Assembly (NCBI RefSeq): GCF_014199415.1
Contig: NZ_JACIJN010000002.1
Coordinates: forward strand, 124,001-188,000
Length of the DNA stretch: 64,000 bases
DNA from: Sphingomonas endophytica
GTDB lineage: Bacteria > Pseudomonadota > Alphaproteobacteria > Sphingomonadales > Sphingomonadaceae
Direction: 5' to 3'
Of the stretch, positions 1 through 8,853 are shown piece by piece. The position numbers and the translations under genes are program-made. How positions within the stretch are numbered: position 1 is the first letter of the stretch; each line of letters begins with the position of its first letter. The notes under the pieces were generated by a model. That model had not been told where the DNA came from. It worked only from the letters and a program-made list of their open reading frames with translations, and did not search any database.

Positions 1-30
1 TGTTCCCGGACAGGTTACGTCACTGAGCGA

Positions 31-1659
31 CTAGCCCGGCAACCGATAATCCGCGAATTGGCGCCGCAGCAGCTTCTTGTCGATCTTGCCGGTCGCGCCG
101 AGCGGGATCGTGTCGACCACCAGCACGTCGTCGGGCATCCACCAGCGCGCGATCTTGCCGTCGAGATACGCGAGCACGTCCGCCTTGTCCGGCGTCTGTC
201 CCGGCGCGGGCTGGACGAGCAGGATCGGGCGCTCGTCCCATTTCGGATGCGCCACGCCGATGACGGCCGCGATCGCCACCGCCGGATGCGCGCTGGCGAT
301 ATTCTCGATCTCGATCGAGCTGATCCACTCGCCGCCCGACTTGACGATGTCCTTGGCGCGATCGGTGATGTGCATGTAGCCGGCCGCGTCGATCGTCGCG
401 ACGTCGCCGGTGTCGAAGAAGCCGTCGGCGTCGAGCACCGGCGTGTCGTCGCGGAAATAGCCGCTGGTGATCGTCGCCCCGCGGATCAGCAGCCGCCCGG
501 CGGTCTGCCCGTCGTGCGGCAGCGCGTGCCCGGCGTCGTCGACCAGCCGGAAATCGAGCCCGACCTGCAACCGGCCCTGCATCGCCTTGCGCCGCACCTG
601 CTCGTCATAGGGCTGCGCCAGTACCTCGGCGGTCGGGGCGGAGAGGGTGGCGAGCGGCGACGTCTCGGTCATCCCCCAGCCCTGCACGACCTCGACGCCG
701 TAATCGTCCTGGAAGGCGCGGATCAGCGCCGGCGGCGGCGCCGCGCCGCCGATCACGACGCGGTGGAGGGTGGAGAAGGCGCGCCCGGTGCCGCGCAGAT
801 ACTGGAGCAAGCCCTGCCAGACGGTCGGGACCGCGGCGGAGAAGGTGACGCCCTCCTGCTCGATCAGCTCGTAGAGCGATTCGCCGTCCATCCGCGCGCC
901 GGGCAGCACCAGCTTCGCGCCCGCGGCGGGCGCGGCATAGACGACGCCCCAGGCGTTGGCGTGGTACATCGGCACCACCAGCAGCACCGTGTCGCGCTGC
1001 GTCAGCGCGAGCGCATCGGCCTGCAACGCCATCATCGTGTGCAGGTAATTGGAGCGGTGCGAGTAGAGCACGCCCTTGGGATCGCCGGTGGTGCCCGAGG
1101 TGTAGCAGAGCCCGCACGCCAGCCGCTCGTCGAACCCGCCCCATGTGGCGGTGCCGGCGTGCGGCGCGATCCAGTCGTCGAACGCGACCGCCGGATAGTC
1201 GGTCGCCGGCAATGCGGCGCGGTCGCACAGAAACACGACCCGTTCGATCGACGGCACGTCGCGCACCAGCCGCGCGGCGAGCGCGGCGCAGGCGGGATCG
1301 GCGAGCAGCAGCCGGTCGCCGGCATGCGCCGCGATCCACGCGATCTGTTCGGGGAACAGCCGCGGGTTGAGCGTGTGGAGCACCGCCCCGATGTTGGTGG
1401 TGCCGTACCACGCCGCCATGTGGAGCGCACCGTTCCAGCCGAGCGTCGCGACGCGGTCGCCGCGCGCGATGCCGGCGGCGAGCAAGGCGTCGGAGACCTG
1501 TTTGGCCATATGGTGGAGCTGGCGGTAATCGGCGCGGGTGATGCTGCCGTCCGCCTCGCGCGAGACAATCTCGCGGTCGCCGTGCCAGGTCGCGCCATGA
1601 TCGAGGAAGCGGTCGACGGTAAGCGGGGTGTCCTGCATCAATCCGAACAACTCAGCCAT
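31..1659 (-). CDS. Medium/long-chain fatty acyl-CoA ligase (AMP-binding)
   Basis: Predicted to activate fatty acids to acyl-CoA through an acyl-adenylate, in the cytoplasm or at the inner membrane. The 542-residue product has the ANL-superfamily motifs in order: P-loop [11 protein letters not shown] (about 186-196), WGMTET (328-333), FDTGD (415-419) and GATGKIDK near the C terminus, where K525 is the expected adenylation lysine. Length and motif spacing fit AlkK-like ligases. The ATG start matches the usual N terminus of the family. It is followed, 109 bp away on the same strand upstream, by a peptide transporter gene with its own terminator, so it is probably transcribed alone. The chain-length preference cannot be read from the sequence. 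Confidence 0.9.
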   Translation of the reverse strand: MAELFGLMQDTPLTVDRFLDHGATWHGDREIVSREADGSITRADYRQLHHMAKQVSDALLAAGIARGDRVATLGWNGALHMAAWYGTTNIGAVLHTLNPRLFPEQIAWIAAHAGDRLLLADPACAALAARLVRDVPSIERVVFLCDRAALPATDYPAVAFDDWIAPHAGTATWGGFDERLACGLCYTSGTTGDPKGVLYSHRSNYLHTMMALQADALALTQRDTVLLVVPMYHANAWGVVYAAPAAGAKLVLPGARMDGESLYELIEQEGVTFSAAVPTVWQGLLQYLRGTGRAFSTLHRVVIGGAAPPPALIRAFQDDYGVEVVQGWGMTETSPLATLSAPTAEVLAQPYDEQVRRKAMQGRLQVGLDFRLVDDAGHALPHDGQTAGRLLIRGATITSGYFRDDTPVLDADGFFDTGDVATIDAAGYMHITDRAKDIVKSGGEWISSIEIENIASAHPAVAIAAVIGVAHPKWDERPILLVQPAPGQTPDKADVLAYLDGKIARWWMPDDVLVVDTIPLGATGKIDKKLLRRQFADYRLPG

Positions 1660-1684
1660 CGGCGCTCCCCGGTCCCTCCACCAC

Positions 1685-1721
1685 GAAAAACGGCGGCGCC
1701 CATTTGCCGGGTCGCCGCCGT
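1685..1721 (-). terminator. Rho-independent terminator after the peptide transporter gene
   Basis: A 9-bp G/C stem (ACGGCGGCG and its complement at 1690-1721) encloses a loop of about 14 nt. On the minus strand it is followed by TTTTTCG. It lies 48 bp past the stop codon of the transporter gene. Confidence 0.75.
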
Positions 1722-1768
1722 CTTGCTGCCAGAAGGCTACGCTTTTGTCGCGTGTCGATTGATGTCGA

Positions 1769-3577
1769 TCACTGCACGCCGTGCATCCACTTCCGGATCA
1801 CCGGCGACAGCGCGATCAGCAGCAGGCCGATCGCGGTGGCGGCAAGGCCGATCGTCCAGAACACGCCGTTATAGGTATCGAGGCTGACCTTGAGGTTCGT
1901 CACCTGTCCGCCGACCGTCTCTACGCTGGCGACCTGCGCAACGATCCCGGCGACATATTGCGCCACCGACACCGACAGGAACCACACGCCCATCATCAGC
2001 CCGACGACGCGCGCGATCGACAGCTTGGTGATCATCGACAGCCCGACCGGCGAGATGCACAATTCCGCGACCGAGTGGATCAGGTACAGCCCGGCGAGCC
2101 ACCAGATCGCGACCTTGAAGTCCGCGCCCGCGAAGCGCCCGCCGAAGACGAGGAACAGGAAGCCGAACCCGACCAGCATCAGCGCGATGCCGAACTTGAC
2201 CGGGATCGACGGCTCGCGCCCCGCCGCCGCCAGCTTCGTCCACATCGCCGCCATGATCGGCGCGAAGACGACGATGAAGAAGGCGTTGAAGAACTGCGTC
2301 TGCCCCGCCGACAGCGAGAACAATCCGAAGATCGAGAGATCGGTGTTGCGGTCGGCGTAGAGCGTCAGGCTCGATCCGGCCTGTTCGAACAGCGTCCAGA
2401 ACACGACGTTGAAGACGATCAGCACCATCGCCGCCAGCATCATCTGGAACTCGACCCGCGAGCCGTTGGCGAACGACCAGATCAGGATGCCGGGCACCGC
2501 GATCAGGAAGGTGCCGAACAGCAATTTGCCCATCAAGGGCAGCGCGATGATGTAGCCGATCAGCCCGGCGCCCGCGACCGGGTCCGGCGCGTTCATCAGG
2601 TTGGTGAACAGCAAATAGAAGATCGGTACGCCGATCAGCGCGGCGGCATAGATGCCCAGCGCGCGGTCGCGCTGGCCGGGCTTCACCGGCGATTCGCCAT
2701 AGCCGGCGAGCCGCCCGCCATCGAACTGGATCAGCGCCCATGAGGCGAGCATCCCGATCGCCGCGAGCCCGAAGCCCGCCCACCAGCCGACCATCGTCGC
2801 GAGCAGCGGGCAGAGCAATTGCGACAGCGTCGAGCCGATGTTGATCCCCATGTAGAAGATCGTGAACCCGGTATCGCGACGGCGATCGCCGGCCGGATAC
2901 AGCTCGCCGACCATCGTCGAGATGTTCGGTTTGAAGAAGCCGTTGCCGACCGACACCAGACACAGCGCGAGCAGCATGACGGTCACGTAGAACGGGCTGC
3001 GCTCGCCATCCGACTGGAACGCGCCCTTGGCGACGGTGCGTTCGGGCTGGCCGTCCGCGCCGAGCAGCGCGACGGTGCCGTCGTCATTGCCCTTGATCGC
3101 CAGCCGCTTCGCGCCGTCGAGCACGTAGCGGGTCTCGACCCCCTCGGCGTTCTTCTCGATCGCGACCTCGTAGCGCTGGCCGTCGACGGTCGCGAACGGC
3201 TTGGCGGTCTCGCCGCCGAAGCAGAGCGTGAAATAGCCGATCGCCATCAGCACCGCGCCGAACTTCACCGCGCGCTTCGAGCCCAGATACTGGTCGGCGA
3301 GATAGCCGCCGATCAGCGGGGTGAGGTACACCAGCGCGGTATAGCCGCCGTACAGCCCGGTCGCCTGCCGGTCGCCGAACAGGAAATGCTGCGTCAGATA
3401 CAGCGTGAGCAGCGCACGCATCCCGTAGAAGCCGAACCGCTCCCACATCTCGGTCGTGAACAGCCGGGCGAGCTGACGGGGATGGCCGAACCAGGTCGCC
3501 TCCTCGGCCGGATTGACGTGACTGATATCCGGCTCGCGCGGGCTGTCCGCGGTTGGGGTGTCCACCATGAGGGGCAA
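1769..3577 (-). CDS. POT/PTR2-family peptide MFS transporter
   Basis: Proton-coupled uptake of di/tripeptides across the inner membrane is the expected role. The N-terminal motif MWERFGFYGMRALLTLYL and the downstream FFKPNISTMVGELY are classical PTR2 signatures, and about 12-14 hydrophobic segments are visible. At 602 residues the protein is roughly 100 longer than E. coli POT members. The extra length includes a hydrophilic insertion of about 75 residues (roughly residues 115-195, beginning after FGGETAKPF), with alternating strand-like sequence and predicted to be extracytoplasmic. The start is the second reasonable ATG region, 117 bp from the divergent nitroreductase gene. Substrate specificity is inferred from family only. 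Confidence 0.9.
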   Translation of the reverse strand: MPLMVDTPTADSPREPDISHVNPAEEATWFGHPRQLARLFTTEMWERFGFYGMRALLTLYLTQHFLFGDRQATGLYGGYTALVYLTPLIGGYLADQYLGSKRAVKFGAVLMAIGYFTLCFGGETAKPFATVDGQRYEVAIEKNAEGVETRYVLDGAKRLAIKGNDDGTVALLGADGQPERTVAKGAFQSDGERSPFYVTVMLLALCLVSVGNGFFKPNISTMVGELYPAGDRRRDTGFTIFYMGINIGSTLSQLLCPLLATMVGWWAGFGLAAIGMLASWALIQFDGGRLAGYGESPVKPGQRDRALGIYAAALIGVPIFYLLFTNLMNAPDPVAGAGLIGYIIALPLMGKLLFGTFLIAVPGILIWSFANGSRVEFQMMLAAMVLIVFNVVFWTLFEQAGSSLTLYADRNTDLSIFGLFSLSAGQTQFFNAFFIVVFAPIMAAMWTKLAAAGREPSIPVKFGIALMLVGFGFLFLVFGGRFAGADFKVAIWWLAGLYLIHSVAELCISPVGLSMITKLSIARVVGLMMGVWFLSVSVAQYVAGIVAQVASVETVGGQVTNLKVSLDTYNGVFWTIGLAATAIGLLLIALSPVIRKWMHGVQ

Positions 3578-3697
3578 GCTCTCCAGAATACGGGTCGTCG
3601 CCCGCGGTCATGCGCGGGGGAACAAGGTTGCGCCCGAGACTAACGGTTAAGCGGGCGCTGTAAATATCCTGTCACATCGCCTATCCAAGGTCGCGTG

Positions 3698-4276
3698 ATG
3701 TTCAACGACCTTTCCTCGCCGCTCTCGCTGTTGACCACGCGCCGTTCGGGCAAGCCGCGCGACCTGATCGCGCCGGGGCCGGATCATGCGCAACTGGTCG
3801 AGATGATCCGCATCGCCGGGCGCACTCCCGATCACGGCAAGCTCGCGCCGTGGCGGTTCGTGATCGTCGGCGACGACCGCCGCGACGCGCTCGCCGCGTT
3901 GCTGGTCGATGCCTATCGCGAGGAGCGTCCCGCCGCGGGACGCGCCGAGATCGAGGCGATGGAGCAGTTCGCGCGGCAGGCACCGGCACTGGTGATCGCC
4001 TTGTCGAGCCCGCGGACGGAGAGCCACATCCCGTTGTGGGAGCAGGAATTGTCGGCGGGGGCAGCGTGCATGAACCTGCTCCACGCCGTCCATGCTTCCG
4101 GGTTTGCGGGCGGGTGGCTGACCGGCTGGCCGGCGTTTTCCGACCGTGTCCGCGACGCGTTCGGGCAAGCGCCGGAGCGGATTGCGGGGTTCATGTTCAT
4201 CGGCACGCCCGGCCGCCCGCTCGACGAGCGTCCGCGTCCCGACGAGGCGCGGCTGTGGAGCGACTGGCAGGGCTGA
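3698..4276 (+). CDS. Nitroreductase family protein (YdjA-like)
   Basis: An FMN-dependent NAD(P)H oxidoreductase of about 192 residues. The N terminus has the nitroreductase pattern TTRRSGKPRDL followed by a segment containing RTPDHGKLAPWRF, typical of the small YdjA-like subgroup; the C terminus has the FIGTPGRP motif that contacts FMN. A GTG immediately precedes the ATG, and I chose the ATG at 3698. The gene diverges from the peptide transporter and is followed 37 bp later by a GntR regulator on the same strand. The physiological substrate is unknown. Confidence 0.88.
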   Translation: MFNDLSSPLSLLTTRRSGKPRDLIAPGPDHAQLVEMIRIAGRTPDHGKLAPWRFVIVGDDRRDALAALLVDAYREERPAAGRAEIEAMEQFARQAPALVIALSSPRTESHIPLWEQELSAGAACMNLLHAVHASGFAGGWLTGWPAFSDRVRDAFGQAPERIAGFMFIGTPGRPLDERPRPDEARLWSDWQG

Positions 4277-4313
4277 CCTCGACACCGCTAGACCCATGCT
4301 GTATTAAGGCAGC

Positions 4314-4670
4314 ATGGCAGCGCTCAGCAACGATGACTCGCCCGTCTATCTCCGCCTGCGCGGCACGATCGCGGCGGCGATCCTGCGCGGCGAGTTCGGC
4401 GCGGGCGACCAGCTCCCCTCGGTCCGGGCGCTTGCCGCCGAGCATGGCGCGAACCCGCTGACGGTGGCCAAGGCCTATCAGAGCTTTCAGGACGACGGCT
4501 ATGTCGAGGTGCGGCGCGGCGTCGGGATGTTCGTGCTGCCCGGCGCGGCCGAACGGTTGCGGACCGTCGAGCGCGAGGATTTCGTCGCGCAGCAATGGCC
4601 GCGGATCCGCGAGCGGATCGCGCTGCTCGGGCTGAATGCGGCCGAACTGCTGGAACGCGCGCCGGCGTGA
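4314..4670 (+). CDS. GntR-family transcriptional regulator, short YtrA type
   Basis: A 118-residue DNA-binding protein. Residues 10-75 form the GntR winged helix-turn-helix (PSVRALAAEHGANPLTVAKA is the recognition part), followed by a short helical tail without a large effector domain, as in the YtrA subgroup. Such proteins usually repress their own operon, often with ABC transporter genes, but no ABC genes adjoin here. The gene lies 37 bp after the nitroreductase gene and 13 bp before the lipoprotein gene, so the three may be co-transcribed. Its ligand is unknown. Confidence 0.88.
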   Translation: MAALSNDDSPVYLRLRGTIAAAILRGEFGAGDQLPSVRALAAEHGANPLTVAKAYQSFQDDGYVEVRRGVGMFVLPGAAERLRTVEREDFVAQQWPRIRERIALLGLNAAELLERAPA

Positions 4671-4683
4671 CGCTTTGACCCGG

Positions 4684-5175
4684 ATGATGCGTGTCTTTCT
4701 TCTTCCGCTGACGCTGGGCGTCGTGCTGGCCGGGTGCCAGCGCGAACCCGCTGCACCGACCCCGACCCCCAGCGTGGCCGCGCCGTCGCCGACGCCGAGC
4801 GCTGCGCCGTCGCCGCCGTCCGATCTGTCGGCCTATGTCGGTGAATATCCGACCGAGCCGAAGGGGGCCGCGCCCAGCTTCCTGCGCCAGCCGCAGGTGC
4901 GCGAGGCGGTGGCGGCGGTGGTGCCCGACAAGCAGGTGCGCGATCTGGTGCTCGGCAGCGACGTGACCGCGACGCCGATCGCGCTGGTCGAGGGCAAACT
5001 GGTCGCGTTCGGGTGCGAGCCGCACAATTGCGGGCCGCATAACTGGGCGGTCGCGATCCGGCCGGACGGGACCGACCCGGCGGTGTGCCTCTACGATCAG
5101 GATCGGCGCGTGGCGCGCTGGTACCCGGAGAAGGCGGGGCCGGCACCGGTTAATGGATGCCCGTCGGGGGAGTAG
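4684..5175 (+). CDS. Lipoprotein resembling the Ivy lysozyme-inhibitor family
   Basis: The start at the ATG-ATG pair (4684/4687) gives a lipoprotein signal peptide ending in the lipobox LAGC. A Pro/Ala/Ser-rich linker follows (about residues 24-50), then a compact domain. The domain carries the hexapeptide CEPHNC followed by GPHNWAVAIRPDG, closely matching the CKPHDC loop of the Ivy (inhibitor of vertebrate lysozyme) family, which plugs the lysozyme active site. The protein is about 163 residues long, close to Ivy with an added linker. It would be anchored in the periplasm or outer membrane. The Ivy assignment rests on this motif and general length only; Lys-to-Glu and Asp-to-Asn changes in the loop leave inhibition uncertain. 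Confidence 0.65.
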   Translation: MMRVFLLPLTLGVVLAGCQREPAAPTPTPSVAAPSPTPSAAPSPPSDLSAYVGEYPTEPKGAAPSFLRQPQVREAVAAVVPDKQVRDLVLGSDVTATPIALVEGKLVAFGCEPHNCGPHNWAVAIRPDGTDPAVCLYDQDRRVARWYPEKAGPAPVNGCPSGE

Positions 5176-5185
5176 ATCGTTCCCC

Positions 5186-5273
5186 GTCGCCCCGGACCTG
5201 ATCCGGGGTCCCGCTTTTTCTTGACGTGCGTGAAGAAGAAGCGGGGTCCCGGGTCAAGCCCGGGACGACGAAG
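5186..5273. repeat. REP-like inverted repeat, family B (copy 1)
   Basis: Two arms of the form CCCCGGACCTGATCCGGGG and its inverted partner are separated by a short spacer containing AAGAAGAAGCGG. It lies downstream of the lipoprotein gene, next to a family A element. Confidence 0.85.
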
Positions 5274-5280
5274 AATCGTC

Positions 5281-5358
5281 CGTCATTGCGAACGTAGCGA
5301 AGCAATCCAGGGTTGGACCAGGACGCCCTGGATTGCTTCGCTACGTTCGCAATGACGG
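5281..5358. repeat. REP-like inverted repeat, family A (copy 1)
   Basis: A near-perfect palindrome: the arm CATTGCGAACGTAGCGAAGC plus AATCCAG is inverted after a spacer of about 20 bases. It ends 6 bp before the stop codon of the acyl-CoA dehydrogenase gene on the minus strand. It could act as a bidirectional transcript-end hairpin. Confidence 0.9.
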
Positions 5359-5363
5359 AAAGG

Positions 5364-7034
5364 TCAGAATGCCTCCGCCGGCAGCGCGTAGAGCACCGAC
5401 GCGTCGGCGTTCGCCGCCGCTTCCAGCCCCAACGCCTCGGGCACGACCTGCTCCAGATAGAAAGCCGCTGCGACCTTCTTGACCCGATCCGCGCCGTCGA
5501 CGCGCGCCTGTCGCTCCATCAGCCAGCCGCACGACGCGACCGACAGCATCGTCAGGAACGGATAGCTCGCCGCATGGCGATCGTCGGCGTTCGCGCCCTG
5601 CAAGCGCCGCCCGACCGCCTCGCACGCGTCGATCAGCCGCACCAGCGCCGGGGCCTGCGCCTCGGTGCGCATGTCGGCGATCAGGTCGGCGAACGCGCCG
5701 CCGTTCGACAGCCCCAGCTTGCGCCCGACCAGATCGGCGGCCTGGATGCCGTTGGTGCCTTCGTAGATCGGGGTGATCCGGGCATCTCGGAAGAACTGCG
5801 CCGCGCCGGTTTCCTCGACATAGCCCATCCCGCCGTGGACCTGGATGCCGAGGCTCGCGACCTCGTTGCCGATGTCGGTGGCATGCGCCTTGGCGAGCGG
5901 GGTCATGATCTCCAGCCGCTCCTTCGCGCGCGCATCGCCGAGCGTCGCGCGATCGACCTGCCCGCAGGCGTAATAGACGAGCGCGCGCGCCGCCATCGTC
6001 TGCGCCTTCATCCGCAGCAGCATCCGGCGGACATCGGCATGTTCGACGATCGCCGCCGCCCTGCCGTCGCGCGCGCCCTGTACGCGGTCGCGCGCATAGG
6101 CGACCGCCGCCTGCGTCGCCGCTTCCGCCGATTGCACGCCCTGTAGCCCGACGTTGAGGCGGGCGTTGTTCATCATCGTGAACATCGCGCGTATCCCGCC
6201 GAACTCGGGGCCGATCAGCTCGCCGCGGCAATCGTCGTGATCGCCGAACGACAGCACGCAGGTCGGCGAGGCGTGGAGCCCCATCTTGTGTTCGATCGAC
6301 ACCACGCGCACGTCGTTGGGGGTGCCGTCGAGCCGGACCTTTGGCACGAGGAACAACGAGATGCCGCGCGTGCCGGCCGGCGCGTCGGGGGTGCGCGCGA
6401 GCACGAGGTGGACGATATTGTCCGCCAGATCGTGGTCGCCGAAGCTGATGAAGATCTTGGTGCCCTTGATCGCGAACGTGCCGTCGCCGCGCGGCGTGGC
6501 CGTGGTGCGGAGCGCGCCGACGTCGCTGCCCGCCTGCGGCTCGGTGAGGTTCATCGTGCCGGTCCATTCGCCGGTCGCGAGCCTGGGGAGGTAGGTCGCC
6601 TGCTGCTCGGGCGAGCCGTGATGCGCCAGCGCCTCGATCGCGCCGACCGTCAGCGTCGGGCACAGCGCGAACGCCATGTTGGCGGTGCCGAGCGTCTCCA
6701 GCACCGCGGCCTGCACGACGAACGGCAGCCCCTGTCCGCCCCATTGCTCGTCGACGCCGATCGTGCCCCAGCCGCCCTCGACATAGGCGCGATACGCTTC
6801 GGGAAACCCGGCGGGCATCTTCACGCCATCGGGGGTCCATTTCGCGCCGATCGTGTCACCCGCGCGCAAGAGTGGGGCCCATTCACCGGCCGCGAATTGC
6901 GCCACGCCGTCCAGCACCGCCTCGATCACGTCGGGCGAGGCGGCGGCGAAGCGGTCGGCGGCGGCGATCTCGTCCAGCCGGACGACATGGTCGAGCACGA
7001 AGCGCTGATCGGCGGTGGCGGCGGCGAAGGGCAT
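5364..7034 (-). CDS. Acyl-CoA dehydrogenase, long DmdC-like subfamily
   Basis: An FAD-dependent alpha,beta-dehydrogenase of acyl-CoA thioesters. The 556-residue protein is longer than the 380-residue classic enzymes. It has the family pattern: helical N-terminal domain, flavin-binding segment MNLTEPQAGSDVGAL (161-175), beta domain with GTKIFISFGDHD, and a C-terminal domain with IYEGTNGIQ, where E425 is the expected catalytic base. An additional C-terminal region (about 440-556) is typical of the DmdC/long-form group annotated as 3-methylmercaptopropionyl-CoA dehydrogenase-like. The true substrate is unknown; fatty acid catabolism is likely, given the ligase gene nearby. Confidence 0.9.
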   Translation of the reverse strand: MPFAAATADQRFVLDHVVRLDEIAAADRFAAASPDVIEAVLDGVAQFAAGEWAPLLRAGDTIGAKWTPDGVKMPAGFPEAYRAYVEGGWGTIGVDEQWGGQGLPFVVQAAVLETLGTANMAFALCPTLTVGAIEALAHHGSPEQQATYLPRLATGEWTGTMNLTEPQAGSDVGALRTTATPRGDGTFAIKGTKIFISFGDHDLADNIVHLVLARTPDAPAGTRGISLFLVPKVRLDGTPNDVRVVSIEHKMGLHASPTCVLSFGDHDDCRGELIGPEFGGIRAMFTMMNNARLNVGLQGVQSAEAATQAAVAYARDRVQGARDGRAAAIVEHADVRRMLLRMKAQTMAARALVYYACGQVDRATLGDARAKERLEIMTPLAKAHATDIGNEVASLGIQVHGGMGYVEETGAAQFFRDARITPIYEGTNGIQAADLVGRKLGLSNGGAFADLIADMRTEAQAPALVRLIDACEAVGRRLQGANADDRHAASYPFLTMLSVASCGWLMERQARVDGADRVKKVAAAFYLEQVVPEALGLEAAANADASVLYALPAEAF

Positions 7035-7071
7035 TTCTCTCTCTCCTGTCCAGCCGCTATAGCCGAGCGCG

Positions 7072-7998
7072 ATGCGTGCTCAAGACCCTGTCATTCGACG
7101 TTACGGCATGGCGGCTGTCGAGGAAGCCGCCGGCGTTATTCGTGCCGGCGGTATCGTCGCGGTGCCGACCGAAACCGTCTACGGTCTCGCCGCCGACGCG
7201 CGTGATTCGGCGGCGGTGGCGCGCATCTATGCGGCCAAGGGGCGGCCGAGCTTCAATCCCTTGATCGTCCATGTGCCGGATCTGGCGGCGGCGGAGCGGA
7301 TCGCGGTGTTCGATGCCGATGCGCGCGCGCTGGCGGCGCGGTTCTGGCCGGGGCCATTGACGCTGGTGCTGCCGGTGCGTGCAGAAGCGGGGATCGCGTC
7401 GCTGGTGACCGCGGGGCTCGACACGATCGCGCTCCGCGTGCCGGCGCACCGGGCGATGCAGGCATTGCTGGCGGCGAGCGGCGCACCGCTCGCCGCGCCG
7501 TCGGCCAACGCGAGCAACGGGATCAGCCCGACGCGCGCGCCGCACGTTGCGGCGAGCCTCGGCGGGGCGGTGGCGCTGATCCTCGACGACGGTGCGACCG
7601 CGACGGGGGTCGAGTCGACGATCGTCGCGGGGCGCACGATCCTGCGGCCGGGGCCGGTGACCGCCGAGATGCTGGGCGAGGTGCTGCCGGTCGCGGCGGG
7701 CACGACCGCGCGTATCAGCGCGCCCGGGCAGCTCGCGACGCATTACGCGCCGCGCAAGCCGTTGCGGCTGGCGGCGGTTGCGCACGGCGTGGGGGAGTGG
7801 CTGATCGGCTTCGGCGCGGTCGCGGGTGACGACACGCTGTCGGCGACAGGTGATTTGGAGGCGGCGGCGGCGCGGCTGTTCGACGCACTCCACCGCGCGG
7901 ATGCCAGCGATCGTGAGGGGATTGCGGTCGCTCCGATCCCGGAAACGGGGGTCGGCGTCGCGATCAATGATCGACTCCGCCGCGCGGCGCATCGGTAA
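7072..7998 (+). CDS. L-threonylcarbamoyladenylate synthase (Sua5 type)
   Basis: Makes threonylcarbamoyl-AMP from threonine, bicarbonate and ATP for the universal t6A37 modification of ANN-decoding tRNAs. Residues about 10-200 form the YrdC/TsaC domain (VPTETVYGLAADA, KGRPSFNPLIVHV, SAPSANASNGISP). A C-terminal Sua5 domain follows, with the conserved linker APGQLATHYAP. At 308 residues this is the long Sua5 form rather than the short TsaC form. The ATG start lies 37 bp from the start of the divergent acyl-CoA dehydrogenase gene. Confidence 0.95.
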   Translation: MRAQDPVIRRYGMAAVEEAAGVIRAGGIVAVPTETVYGLAADARDSAAVARIYAAKGRPSFNPLIVHVPDLAAAERIAVFDADARALAARFWPGPLTLVLPVRAEAGIASLVTAGLDTIALRVPAHRAMQALLAASGAPLAAPSANASNGISPTRAPHVAASLGGAVALILDDGATATGVESTIVAGRTILRPGPVTAEMLGEVLPVAAGTTARISAPGQLATHYAPRKPLRLAAVAHGVGEWLIGFGAVAGDDTLSATGDLEAAAARLFDALHRADASDREGIAVAPIPETGVGVAINDRLRRAAHR

Positions 7999-7999
7999 G

Positions 8000-8246
8000 T
8001 CCCATCCGTCAGCCCCGCGGAGGCGGGGCGCCAGACGCGCAGGTCTTTTGCAGGAGTTGGGACGTCAGGAGTTCTGGATTCCCGCCTTCGCGGGAATGAC
8101 GACTGTTTGAGACGTCGCTCCTGCGCAGGCCGGAGCCCATGGCTGTTTCGTTCCGTGAAACATCTGACACAGGAACGTCGTGGCTGTGTCAGATGGTCCG
8201 ACGCACGACACAGACATGGGCCCCTGCCTGCGCAGGGGCGACGGGA
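8000..8246. repeat. Compound intergenic palindrome, family C
   Basis: Several nested inverted repeats are packed between tsaC and msrA. They are ATTCCCGC-cttc-GCGGGAAT near 8080; TGTTTC/GAAACA near 8144-8162; a perfect 11-bp arm pair CATCTGACACA (8161-8171) and TGTGTCAGATG (8185-8195); and outer arms around 8113-8141 and 8214-8243 (GGAGCCCATG and CATGGGCCCC with flanking GCGCAGG). The outermost arm stops at the msrA stop codon. It may be a miniature mobile or REP-cluster element. Confidence 0.75.
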
Positions 8247-8786
8247 TCAGGCCGTGACCGCCCTGCTGCGTGCCGCGAAGCTCTTGCGCAGCTTCTGGAG
8301 CTTGGGCGGGATCACGGCCATGCAATAGGGGTTCGAGCGGCCCGAGGTTTCCCAATAATCCTGATGATAGCCCTCGGCCGGGTACCAGTCCGCGAACGGC
8401 TCGATCGTGGTAACGATCTTCCCCGACGCATTCTCCTGCGCGCGCGCGATCGCCTGGTTGGCCTGTTCTTCCTGCATCACCGTCTCGGGGAAGATCGCCG
8501 AGCGATATTGCGTGCCGACGTCGTTGCCCTGCCGGTTGAGCTGCGTCGGATCGTGCGTCGCGAAAAAGATGTCGAGCAGATCGGCATAGCTGACCTGTTC
8601 CGGATCGAAGCCGACGCGGATCGCCTCGGCATGGCCGGTGTCGCCGCCGCACACCTGCTTGTAGGTCGGGTTGGGGACGTGCCCGCCGATATAGCCGCTC
8701 TCGACGCTCTCGACGCCGATCACGTCCTTGAACACGGCCTCGGTGCACCAGAAGCAGCCGCCGGCCAGCGTCGCATAGTCCGTCAT
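8247..8786 (-). CDS. msrA: Peptide-methionine (S)-S-oxide reductase MsrA
   Basis: Repairs methionine-S-sulfoxide in proteins using thioredoxin. The 179-residue protein has the MsrA active-site motif [11 protein letters not shown] near the N terminus (catalytic Cys about residue 10) and the downstream [20 protein letters not shown]. The length is typical. It diverges from galE with 67 bp between starts and is followed by the compound palindrome that probably ends its transcript. Confidence 0.96.
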   Translation of the reverse strand: MTDYATLAGGCFWCTEAVFKDVIGVESVESGYIGGHVPNPTYKQVCGGDTGHAEAIRVGFDPEQVSYADLLDIFFATHDPTQLNRQGNDVGTQYRSAIFPETVMQEEQANQAIARAQENASGKIVTTIEPFADWYPAEGYHQDYWETSGRSNPYCMAVIPPKLQKLRKSFAARSRAVTA

Positions 8787-8853
8787 GAAACTCGTCTCCT
8801 TTGCGTCCCATGTAGGAAGTCGCTACGCGGCGGCAACTTCTCGGGAGACTGAC

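Noticed and set aside
58..1887. Plus-strand ORF opposite the acyl-CoA ligase
   Set aside because: A shadow frame dominated by Arg, Asp and His; the minus strand carries all AMP-binding motifs.
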